Assembly (NCBI RefSeq): GCF_010378095.1
Contig: NZ_WNJL01000037.1
Location: 124,001-188,000 of the forward strand
Origin: Acidithiobacillus ferrianus
Lineage (GTDB): Bacteria; Pseudomonadota; Gammaproteobacteria; Acidithiobacillales; Acidithiobacillaceae
DNA length: 64,000 nt
Reading direction: 5' to 3'
Part shown: in pieces, positions 8,098 to 15,129 of the stretch
Layout of the letters: the number at the start of each line of letters is the position of its first letter
Position numbering within the stretch: the first letter of the stretch is position 1
Program-made: the position numbers and the translations under genes
The notes under the pieces: model-generated
Told to the model about the DNA's origin: nothing
The model's input: only the letters and a program-made list of their open reading frames with translations
The model's database searches: none

Positions 8098-9951
8098 ATG
8101 TCTCAAGAGTCCGGTCTTCGTTTTATTGATTTTGCCCTTGCTGAACCGATCAAGAAGGCGGTGACAGAAATCGGCTACGAACAGCCATCGCCTATTCAGG
8201 CGCAGAGTATCCCGCCGTTGTTGGGGGGGCGGGATGTCATCGGCTTGGCGCAGACTGGTACAGGCAAGACGGCAGCTTTCGCCTTGCCTCTCTTGAGCCG
8301 GGTGGATCTCAGTCTGCGCGTGCCACAGTTGCTGGTGCTGGCGCCGACCCGAGAGTTGGCCATTCAGGTGGCTGAGGCTATGCAGAGTTATGCCAAGTTC
8401 CTTCCCGGATTCCATGTCTTGCCCATCTATGGTGGTCAGTCCATGGGTTTGCAACTCAAGCAGCTTCAGCGTGGTGTGCAGGTGGTGGTGGGTACTCCGG
8501 GACGAATTCAGGATCACTTGCGCCGTAAAACCTTACGTCTTGATCAATTGCAGGCCGTGGTACTGGACGAGGCCGACGAAATGCTGCGCATGGGCTTTAT
8601 TGACGCAGTGGAAGATATCCTCCAGCACACACCGGATGGTCGTCAGGTGGCTCTCTTCTCCGCAACCATGCCCGATGCCATTCGCCGCATCGCCAAAACC
8701 TATCTGCGCGATCCCCTGGAAATCCGCATCAAAACCGCGACGACGACAGTGGCTGCTATTCGTCAACGGTATTGGCAGGTTAGTGGTACCCATAAGCTGG
8801 ATGCGCTTACTCGCATCCTTGAAGTGGAGGACAGCAACGCTTGGCTTGTCTTTGTGCGCACCAAAACAGCGACGGTGGAGTTGGCGGAGCGACTGGAGGC
8901 GCGCGGTTACGCCTGCGGTGCCCTCAATGGTGATTTGAGTCAGGCACTGCGGGAGCAGACCATAGAGCGTCTCAAGAGTGGAATCCTGGATATCGTGGTC
9001 GCGACGGATGTGGCGGCCCGTGGTTTGGATGTCGAACGAATCACGCACGTGATTAACTACGACATCCCCAATGATACGGAAGCCTATGTCCACCGTATCG
9101 GCCGTACTGGACGTGCCGGCCGTAAGGGGGAGGCGATTCTCTTCGTCGCGCCTCGCGAACGCCATCTTTTGCGCGCTATCGAACGGGCGACGGGGCAAAC
9201 CATTACCGCGATGCATTTGCCTAGTATCGAAGATGTCGCCGACCGGCGAATGAGTCAATTCAAAGACCAGTTGACCGAGGTATTGAATGGCCAGGACTTG
9301 TCGGTCTTTGAATCCCTGATTGCAGACTATCAGCGAGAAAATGATGTGGGTTTAGGGGAAATCGCGGCGGCACTCGCCTACATGGTGCAAAAGGAGCGTC
9401 CCTTGGTTCCGGTTGAATCCGAGATGACCAAACCCATGCGAGGCGATTCGGCTGGGATGGGCCATCCGCCATCACGGCACCGCTCCGAAGAAGCGCGGGG
9501 TGCGCGACCGTCGCGTAGCGGATCGGGGAGGGGAGATGAGGTGTCGATGTGTCGTTTTCGTCTGGACGTGGGTGAAAACCACGGTGCGCAAATCAAAAAT
9601 ATTGTGGGAGCCATTGCCAATGAAGCTGGCATTCCCAGTCGCAATATCCGTAAGGTGGAGATTCATGCGGAGCATAGCACTGTGGAGCTCCCCGCGAATC
9701 TACAGCCTTCCATATTACAACATTTGCAGAGAGTCTGGGTTTCTGGCCGGCCTTTGCAAATTACGCCGGCGGAGGGCACCGTGTCGGCGGCGCGCACGCC
9801 GGTCAGGCCACGCCCGACTGCCGTCAGAGAGGAGCCGCATGCACCGCGCAAGATACTCTCCATCAAATCGGTGAAAGGCGAGCATGAGTACAAGTCCAAG
9901 GAACGTGGCGCGGGCGCGGTGAAACGGAAAAGGCCTGCGCGCGGGAGTTGA
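8098..9951 (+). CDS. deaD: DEAD-box RNA helicase (CsdA/DeaD type)
   Basis: This ATP-dependent RNA helicase has 617 residues. In order there are the Q motif (GYEQPSPIQAQSIP), motif I AQTGTGKT, Ia PTRELA, II DEAD, III SAT, and the C-terminal helicase domain ending in HRIGRTGRAGR. Residues from about 483 to 560 form a DbpA-like RNA-binding domain (CRFRLDVGENHG...). A basic tail follows (KRKRPARGS). Such enzymes act in cold-shock RNA unwinding and 50S assembly. The ATG at 8098 is preferred to 8089 because AGG precedes it at the right distance. It converges on a cold-shock gene. Confidence 0.95.
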   Translation: MSQESGLRFIDFALAEPIKKAVTEIGYEQPSPIQAQSIPPLLGGRDVIGLAQTGTGKTAAFALPLLSRVDLSLRVPQLLVLAPTRELAIQVAEAMQSYAKFLPGFHVLPIYGGQSMGLQLKQLQRGVQVVVGTPGRIQDHLRRKTLRLDQLQAVVLDEADEMLRMGFIDAVEDILQHTPDGRQVALFSATMPDAIRRIAKTYLRDPLEIRIKTATTTVAAIRQRYWQVSGTHKLDALTRILEVEDSNAWLVFVRTKTATVELAERLEARGYACGALNGDLSQALREQTIERLKSGILDIVVATDVAARGLDVERITHVINYDIPNDTEAYVHRIGRTGRAGRKGEAILFVAPRERHLLRAIERATGQTITAMHLPSIEDVADRRMSQFKDQLTEVLNGQDLSVFESLIADYQRENDVGLGEIAAALAYMVQKERPLVPVESEMTKPMRGDSAGMGHPPSRHRSEEARGARPSRSGSGRGDEVSMCRFRLDVGENHGAQIKNIVGAIANEAGIPSRNIRKVEIHAEHSTVELPANLQPSILQHLQRVWVSGRPLQITPAEGTVSAARTPVRPRPTAVREEPHAPRKILSIKSVKGEHEYKSKERGAGAVKRKRPARGS

Positions 9952-10011
9952 AAGAAAGAAAAACCGGTATGGCGAACGCTAGACCGGTAACACTGCATAT
10001 TCCTACAGGGG

Positions 10012-10034
10012 CGGGTGGCCCGGAAAGCCACCCG
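10012..10034. terminator. Hairpin between converging deaD and csp genes
   Basis: CGGGTGGC (10012-10019) pairs perfectly with GCCACCCG (10027-10034) around a 7-base loop. There is no long T-run on either side, so it is a plausible but weak two-way terminator. Confidence 0.45.
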
Positions 10035-10042
10035 TTAGGCTG

Positions 10043-10246
10043 CTAAGCCCGACGAACTTTTTCCGCCTGCAAGCCCTTTGGACCGCGGGTTACTTCAAAG
10101 TTTACGCGCTCACCTTCGGCCAATGTCTTGAAACCTGAACCTTCAATGGCGGAATGATGCACGAACACATCCTCCTTCCCATCTTCCGGCGTTATGAACC
10201 CAAACCCTTTGCTGTCATTAAACCACTTCACTGTACCAACCGCCAT
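10043..10246 (-). CDS. cspA: Cold-shock protein (CspA family)
   Basis: The product has 67 residues beginning [18 protein letters not shown]. It contains the RNP1 motif KGFGFI and RNP2 motif VFVHHS of the single cold-shock domain. It binds single-stranded RNA/DNA and acts as an RNA chaperone. The ATG at 10246 is preferred over one 21 bases upstream because the family begins here and GGGGTG precedes it. A long untranslated upstream region follows, as is common for csp genes, but no specific RNA structure was recognised. The convergent neighbour deaD shares the cold-shock theme. Confidence 0.96.
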   Translation of the reverse strand: MAVGTVKWFNDSKGFGFITPEDGKEDVFVHHSAIEGSGFKTLAEGERVNFEVTRGPKGLQAEKVRRA

Positions 10247-10660
10247 TTTACACCCCAAATTAATCAAAGATAGCCCAACTGGCTGTTGTCAAGCATAGCA
10301 CATGCGCAGCGGCGTGCAAGGTGCTTTCTTGCTGCATTCGATCGGTGGGGCCACATTCTATTCCTGGTCGCTGGTTTACTGCTGCGGTTAATCACAAGAG
10401 GCACCAGTTCATTCATTTACGGATGAACATTGCAGACTTCCTTTTGAGGGGATACCTCGTTAAGAAAAAGGCCTGTTTTGATGTTTCAACATGCGCGGGT
10501 GTATCAGTTGTGATCTTCATGGACTATCGCAACAACCCTTTGTTTTATCAGGGAGGCCGTGTCGCCGAGGTGTCGGTGTGTATCAATCTGTTTACAAAGT
10601 TTTCCCTATGTATGGAGAGAAATTCTCCGGCAACGTTTTGATAAGTTATGGATAAATATA
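10247..10660. other. Intergenic region upstream of the matrix locus
   Basis: This gap of more than 400 bases separates csp from the first amyloid-type gene. A 106-codon open frame at 10321-10641 has no SD, no motif and odd composition, and I do not accept it. The stretch GGAGAGAAATTCTCC near 10614-10628 is an inverted repeat. Binding sites for the sigma-54 activator would be expected here, but I cannot identify them. Confidence 0.4.
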
Positions 10661-10677
10661 TTGGCACACTGTTTGCT
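10661..10677 (+). promoter_or_regulatory. Sigma-54 promoter driving the amyloid-type genes
   Basis: TTGGCAC-N5-TTGCT has the exact GG-N10-GC spacing of a sigma-54 (RpoN) -24/-12 promoter. Transcription would start near 10688, about 28 bases before the ATG at 10716. Sigma-54 promoters need an AAA+ activator, and such a gene lies at the far end of this locus (20529-21920). Confidence 0.8.
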
Positions 10678-10715
10678 TAGGGATGAGCAGCAAGCTGACG
10701 CAATAGGGGTGGATT

Positions 10716-11033
10716 ATGGAAAGGCCGAAGTTCTTACAGCTTAGAAAGTGCCTGTGGGGCGCTCTCGCTGTGGGGGGGATGGCCTTTCCGCCCCTTACTT
10801 TTGCCGATTCCGCATCGGTACTGCACTTGAGCCAATTGCCGGTGCTGTCTAACTCCTCCCTGGCGGGCATTTGCGGCAAGGGAGAGCAGATCGACGGTCC
10901 GTCGGCCATTACCGGTCATCCCGGTGTAGTGCTCTGGGACGAAGTGGTGCAGCCGAGAAAGGGGCTGCCCGAGGTCAATATGGACGGTGGTTTGGGTAAC
11001 CAGCAGTTTAGTGCTGTGACGGTAGGCAGATAG
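10716..11033 (+). CDS. Secreted small protein of the amyloid-type cluster
   Basis: The product has 105 residues. A signal peptide is predicted at residues 1-31 (positive start, ALAVGGMAF core, TFADS). The mature region contains SLAGICGKGEQ at about 48-58, a motif that recurs as VLAKMCGRGE in the secreted protein at 13914. Near the C-terminus, VNMDGGLGNQQFSAVTV matches one unit of the repeat in the large amyloid-type protein at 11789. It is the first gene after the sigma-54 promoter and ends immediately before the next gene. It has no named family that I recognise. A minor fibril subunit or fibril-assembly role is inferred. Confidence 0.6.
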   Translation: MERPKFLQLRKCLWGALAVGGMAFPPLTFADSASVLHLSQLPVLSNSSLAGICGKGEQIDGPSAITGHPGVVLWDEVVQPRKGLPEVNMDGGLGNQQFSAVTVGR

Positions 11034-11717
11034 GTGGGCGATATGTTGGTACAGAAGATCTTGGCGAAGATGAATGGCGTGATGTTCGGCAGCGCGAGTT
11101 TGTTTGTTCTGCTCAATAGCGGGTTGGTGGTGGCGGACCCTGGATCAATTCCAACCTCCCCCTCCCCGATTTCGCAAAGCCTTATTACGGATAACGCCAT
11201 GCGTCATGTTCAGGGGTCGCTGATGGTGAATATGGCCGCTGGGATGGGTAACTCCCAGGCGAACACAGCGGTGATCAGTGTTCGTGGTCCAGGAGGTGGC
11301 TACGCTGCCTCCCAACCTGCGCAGACGAGGGCATCGGTACCCGAAAATATGCGCGGTGCAACCGGTGGGCCTAGTGTGACGGAGATTACGGGCAATGCGT
11401 TCACCCAGAGTAGTGGACTGATGGCGATCAATCAGGCCAACGGGCGGGCCAATGCGGAGTTTAATCACCTGGCCATTCAAACCGGTTTGCGCGGCCTTTC
11501 GACTGCGCAGATCTCAAACTCTCAACTGGCTCAAAGTGTCTCGGGACCAGAGTCGGGATATACGGAATTGCCCTTGGGCAATATGAAGACGTTGGCGGTG
11601 GGCGCCGATGCCTTCAAAGGGGCGCGCGGCGTCGCCATGGTTACCCAAGTATCGGGATCTGGTAATGCGGCGTCCAATAATTTCGCGCTGAATGTGCAGG
11701 CGGGCGCGATACGGTAG
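11034..11717 (+). CDS. Secreted repeat protein, candidate minor amyloid subunit
   Basis: The product has 227 residues with an N-terminal signal peptide ending near VVADP. One good copy of the locus repeat follows (QGSLMVNMAAGMGNSQANTA, about residues 59-78). Two degenerate copies come later (SSGLMAINQANGRANAEFN and GVAMVTQVSGSGNAASNNF). These resemble the glycine/asparagine/glutamine-rich units of Fap fibril proteins. The GTG at 11034 directly abuts the previous stop. An ATG at 11043 is an alternative start. By position and repeat decay it is comparable to FapB, but this is by analogy only. Confidence 0.6.
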   Translation: MGDMLVQKILAKMNGVMFGSASLFVLLNSGLVVADPGSIPTSPSPISQSLITDNAMRHVQGSLMVNMAAGMGNSQANTAVISVRGPGGGYAASQPAQTRASVPENMRGATGGPSVTEITGNAFTQSSGLMAINQANGRANAEFNHLAIQTGLRGLSTAQISNSQLAQSVSGPESGYTELPLGNMKTLAVGADAFKGARGVAMVTQVSGSGNAASNNFALNVQAGAIR

Positions 11718-11788
11718 TAAAACGGTAGACATATTATTGCTTAAAATCAATCAAGTATGGATCACTACACCCAGAGGAGTACACATCA

Positions 11789-13084
11789 ATGAAAACAAGA
11801 TTGACACCCATCGCGATTGCGATTACCACTTTCTGTCTTTCCCCGCTGGCGCTAGCTGGTGCCTATGTGCAGGGCGATCAGGTTTCTGCCCTGAACCAGG
11901 GTGTGGCTGGCTTCAATGCACCGAACAATTCAACGGTGAATGGCCAATCGTTGCGAGGAGCGACCGGCAATATCGGTGTGAACGTGGCAAGTGGTATGCA
12001 AAACCAGCAAGCAAACACCACCGCTATCGCCTCCAACTCCAACATCGATGACGTAGCGGCTTCCTCTGCTTATATGACTACCGGGCAAGTGGCCATCTTT
12101 AATTTTGCACTTCAAGGACTTACGGGTGCAAATAGCGCTGTTATGGAAGGGGGTGCTCTGGAAAACGCTTCGGGCAACCTGAATGTGAATATCACTTCCG
12201 GCATATTCAACCAACAGCGGAACAGTATGTCGTTAGCCACCAAAGCGCAATCCGACGGGGCTTTCACGACAGCTTTCACCACGCAGATGAGTGTCCTGAA
12301 TGCCGATTTGACCGGTTACATGGCCAACCATGCCTGGTTGGGTGGTGATGCACTGCTGGGGGCCACCGGGAACCTCGGTGTGAACATCGCTTCAGGTCTG
12401 AGTAATCAACAGGGCAACGCTCTGAGTGTTGCTCATGCTACCAACACCGATTCAGAGGGATACGGCCTGACTTCCTCGGCATTGCTCAACAGCAATCAGG
12501 GACTGGGTGGCACGGTGGCCTATCAGGGGATACCGTTCTTCTTCTTCAACTATATGCACAATCATGCTGGTTTGGGCAGCACCGCCCTGAAGAACGCCTC
12601 GGGCAACATTGGTGTCAATATCGCGGCGGGCGGACTGAATCAACAAGGCAACAGTACGGCTATCAGCGCGCTAACGGACGCTTCCAATAGTCAAGATGTT
12701 GCGAGCGCCGGAGCGGGTGTCAATCAGGTCAGCATGGGCAATCGTGTCATGGATACCGGCGTGACAGATACGGCCATCATCAATGGACAGGCGGGCATGG
12801 GTGCCTCAGGCAATATCGGTATCAATATGGCCGCTGGCGTTGGTAATCAACAACAGAATGGCCTTGCGTTGGCGGTTGTGGCTTCCAAGAATGCCATGGG
12901 ATCCGCTACGGCTCCGGTCACCCAGGTCGCGGCATTCAACGGTGGTTCGACGATTTTGTCCAGCTACACGGCCGGACTCGGTGGCCATGCGCTGCAAAAC
13001 GCGACCGGTAACATTGGCGTGAATGTTTCATCGGGTAACAACAATCAGCAGGCCAACACCCTGGCTATTGCCAGCGTGCAGTAG
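11789..13084 (+). CDS. Secreted six-repeat protein, candidate major functional amyloid subunit
   Basis: The product has 431 residues, a signal peptide of 23 residues (cleavage after ALA), and no cysteine in the mature part. Six repeats of about 22 residues start near 55, 124, 189, 267, 337 and 402. They are of the form GNIGVNVASGMQNQQAN, with near-invariant Gly-Asn, Val/Ile-Asn, Gly and Asn-Gln-Gln-x-Asn. They are separated by variable linkers of about 43-56 residues. This architecture matches Fap-type fibril subunits (FapC/FapB), whose repeats form the amyloid core, although those usually have three repeats. A strong SD (GAGGAG) precedes the ATG. A terminator-like hairpin follows the gene, consistent with extra expression of a structural subunit. 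Confidence 0.7.
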   Translation: MKTRLTPIAIAITTFCLSPLALAGAYVQGDQVSALNQGVAGFNAPNNSTVNGQSLRGATGNIGVNVASGMQNQQANTTAIASNSNIDDVAASSAYMTTGQVAIFNFALQGLTGANSAVMEGGALENASGNLNVNITSGIFNQQRNSMSLATKAQSDGAFTTAFTTQMSVLNADLTGYMANHAWLGGDALLGATGNLGVNIASGLSNQQGNALSVAHATNTDSEGYGLTSSALLNSNQGLGGTVAYQGIPFFFFNYMHNHAGLGSTALKNASGNIGVNIAAGGLNQQGNSTAISALTDASNSQDVASAGAGVNQVSMGNRVMDTGVTDTAIINGQAGMGASGNIGINMAAGVGNQQQNGLALAVVASKNAMGSATAPVTQVAAFNGGSTILSSYTAGLGGHALQNATGNIGVNVSSGNNNQQANTLAIASVQ

Positions 13085-13103
13085 GGTTATCCTGGCAGTT
13101 ATT

Positions 13104-13140
13104 GCAGCAAATGCGGCCTTGGCCGGATTTGCTGCCTTTT
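13104..13140 (+). terminator. Strong intercistronic hairpin after the major subunit gene
   Basis: GCAGCAAAT (13104-13112) with CGGCC (13114-13118) pairs with GGCCG (13121-13125) and ATTTGCTGC (13127-13135). CTTTT follows. It can act as a partial terminator or as an mRNA-stabilising element, lowering expression of the peptidase gene relative to the subunit gene. Confidence 0.7.
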
Positions 13141-13172
13141 ACAAAATTCAGAAATAATTAAGGCCATATACC

Positions 13173-13883
13173 GTGACGCGACTGATTACGCCTTATTTTA
13201 TACGGTGGATAATATTATTACTCATGGTGTTTTATGCAAGCCCGACATATTCTGCCGATATTGGTTTTGGCAATGTGATCCCAGGTGCTGGTGTGGTGCA
13301 TTTGTCGATGCACAGCATGAAAGGAATGCATTTCATCCATGTGGTGCGTCAGGAGGATGACTTCTCCTGTGGAGCAGCCTCGCTGGCGACTATTTTGAAA
13401 TATGGTTTTAATCTCCCAGTTACCGAGGATTCGGTAATGAAGGGACTTTTTCATATAAGCGATCCCGCAGTGGTACGCAAGATCGGGTTCTCATTGCTGG
13501 ATCTTAAGAATTACGTAGATAACATAGGCTTAAAAGGCCAGGGTTATGAAATTAATGTTGAGCAGTTGCAGCATGTGAATATCCCGGTCATCGTCCTCCT
13601 GAATCTCGGCGGGTACAAACACTTTGTCGTGGTGGAAAAGGTGACGGCGGCGCAGGTATATATGGCTGACCCGATGCTGGGAAACCGCATCATGGGTATC
13701 AAGGAATTTAAGAAGGATTGGAACGGAATTGTCTTTGCGATTTTTGGCAAGAATTACGATCCGCATAATGTGCTATTGACACCATCGGAACCACCAAGCG
13801 CATTGCGTGTCCTGCGCGGGCAGTTACCCGTGCTGAAGGTGCCAGTCGTACATTTTGGTTTCAATCAGGCGAGCCACTTTTGA
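13173..13883 (+). CDS. C39-type cysteine peptidase, FapD-like
   Basis: The product has 236 residues with a signal/anchor helix at 10-27. A papain-like C39 domain follows with all active-site residues: Gln60, Cys66 (DDFSCGAAS), His150 (GGYKHFVVVE) and Asp166 (YMADPMLG). C39 domains cleave leader peptides in bacteriocin exporters. In Fap operons, FapD is a stand-alone periplasmic version needed for fibril production. There is no ABC exporter here, so FapD is the better comparison. It starts with GTG after AAGG. The C-terminal 40 residues (after TPSEPPS) are an unassigned tail. Confidence 0.8.
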   Translation: MTRLITPYFIRWIILLLMVFYASPTYSADIGFGNVIPGAGVVHLSMHSMKGMHFIHVVRQEDDFSCGAASLATILKYGFNLPVTEDSVMKGLFHISDPAVVRKIGFSLLDLKNYVDNIGLKGQGYEINVEQLQHVNIPVIVLLNLGGYKHFVVVEKVTAAQVYMADPMLGNRIMGIKEFKKDWNGIVFAIFGKNYDPHNVLLTPSEPPSALRVLRGQLPVLKVPVVHFGFNQASHF

Positions 13884-13913
13884 TAGATGTAAACATGAGA
13901 GAGGAAGATGACC

Positions 13914-14675
13914 ATGAAAACCAACGCGAATGATAAAATGAGTTGGTTGCTGTATGGTATCGGTGTCTGCTTGGGGATACTACTCATGCCTCAGGCTCTC
14001 GCGGGAGACTTTATATTGACAGCTGCTCCTACAGTACCAGACCCTGTACTGGCGAAAATGTGCGGGCGCGGCGAGTTGGGCGGGCACATCGTTTTCTTCG
14101 GAATTCAGATGCAGACCCAATGGCAGCAAGGCGCGACCACTCAAAGCAGTTCGTTGAATGTTGCACTGAACAATAGTGGTAATACCTTCGTGCCCACGAT
14201 CACTTTTGTGCAAAACAATGTCCAACTTTCACGTCAGCTGGCGCCGAAAGATGTGCGAATGCAGGCTGCTGGGCTGAATAATGTGCATGGGGTGACCCAG
14301 GGTATTCAGATTGGTGGTGATCACAATACGGTCGGCAACAACGTGACCATGAACGTCGTTCGTGGCCAACCGGACATCTTGGCAACGGATTCCGGGGATA
14401 TCTTGGCAATGGGCACTCACACTGTAGGTAATACCACGCTAACCATCAATCCTGATACCCTGAGCATGATGATTAATAATGGAGCCAGCCAGGTTACCCA
14501 GCAGATTGGTGCCAATGGTCTCGCTCAACTGGTTCAGTTGGCGGCCAATAATAGCAATATTCGTAACAATATGACGCTCACTGTCGGAGAAAGTGCGACC
14601 AATCTGTCGCAGCAGATTAATCTGGCAGGCCTGCAGGGAATGTTGAATAACATGCGTGCATTGCCGGTACCGTAA
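13914..14675 (+). CDS. Secreted protein of the amyloid-type cluster
   Basis: The product has 253 residues, starting at the ATG after AGAGGA (an ATG 6 bases earlier is possible). The signal peptide ends near ALAGD. VLAKMCGRGE at about 41-50 parallels the motif in the first gene of the cluster. The rest is rich in Asn, Gln, Thr and aliphatic residues in strand-like blocks, for example GVTQGIQIGGDHNTVGNNVT and NNSNIRNNMTLTVGES, that loosely echo the N-Q repeats of its neighbours. It could be a fibril tip or adaptor protein (FapE-like position). I do not recognise a family. Confidence 0.6.
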   Translation: MKTNANDKMSWLLYGIGVCLGILLMPQALAGDFILTAAPTVPDPVLAKMCGRGELGGHIVFFGIQMQTQWQQGATTQSSSLNVALNNSGNTFVPTITFVQNNVQLSRQLAPKDVRMQAAGLNNVHGVTQGIQIGGDHNTVGNNVTMNVVRGQPDILATDSGDILAMGTHTVGNTTLTINPDTLSMMINNGASQVTQQIGANGLAQLVQLAANNSNIRNNMTLTVGESATNLSQQINLAGLQGMLNNMRALPVP

Positions 14676-14814
14676 GAAAGAATTCTCCGAACGGTTTCTT
14701 CTGTGCCGTTTTTGATGTGGCATACTCCTCTGCGGATACCCTGTATTCTATGGACTGTATTTTTCCATAATATTTTGATAAATATAGCACTTTATGGTGA
14801 AAAGAATGGTATCT

Positions 14815-14833
14815 TATCGGACTTTATCCGATA
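14815..14833. promoter_or_regulatory. Perfect inverted repeat, candidate operator
   Basis: TATCGGA-CTTTA-TCCGATA has 7-bp arms with no mismatch. It lies 12 bases upstream of the sigma-54-like element and could bind a dimeric regulator or form a hairpin. The cognate protein is unknown. Confidence 0.4.
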
Positions 14834-14845
14834 GTTTAGGTGATG

Positions 14846-14861
14846 TGGCACACTGATTTCG
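14846..14861 (+). promoter_or_regulatory. Imperfect sigma-54-like promoter
   Basis: TGGCACACTG is identical to the core of the promoter at 10662-10671. The -12 part reads TTTC instead of TTGC, so the GG-N10-GC rule is broken by one base. It would start transcription upstream of the TPR/YaiO gene. Confidence 0.35.
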
Positions 14862-15129
14862 TGAAACGTCAGGGGGGAGGAGGCTCCTTTCGGGTCTGTG
14901 TGCAGTGGTCCCTTCCATGCGTCGACAATTTCCATCACACGATAGCGAATATTCTATATCCATCTTATTGGGGCACGCTGTGTTACTCTGATGTCCGCCG
15001 TTTGGATCAGGCAAGGAGACGGGTGTGGTCAGGTGGATTTTTTACCAAAATCAGCTAGATAAATCGGTACTATTCCTTTACAATGAAGGGGCCATATACG
15101 AACTTCACTACGCAGTCTCGGACCCCACT

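Larger units (their letters stand above)
14676..15129. other. Regulatory gap between amyloid-type and polysaccharide genes
   Basis: This is an AT-rich stretch of about 450 bases. It holds a perfect inverted repeat TATCGGA-N5-TCCGATA at 14815-14833 and a sigma-54-like TGGCACACTG at 14846. An open frame at 14840-15058 lacks features of a gene. This gap probably carries the promoter of the polysaccharide module. Confidence 0.5.

Noticed and set aside
10321..10641. 106-codon open frame upstream of the matrix locus
   Set aside because: No SD, no motif, low-complexity composition not like a protein and it covers the expected regulatory region.
11940..13084. Regularly spaced repeats that might be a CRISPR array
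   Set aside because: The spacing varies (about 195-235 bases), the repeats lie in one open frame and vary at synonymous positions, so they are coding repeats.
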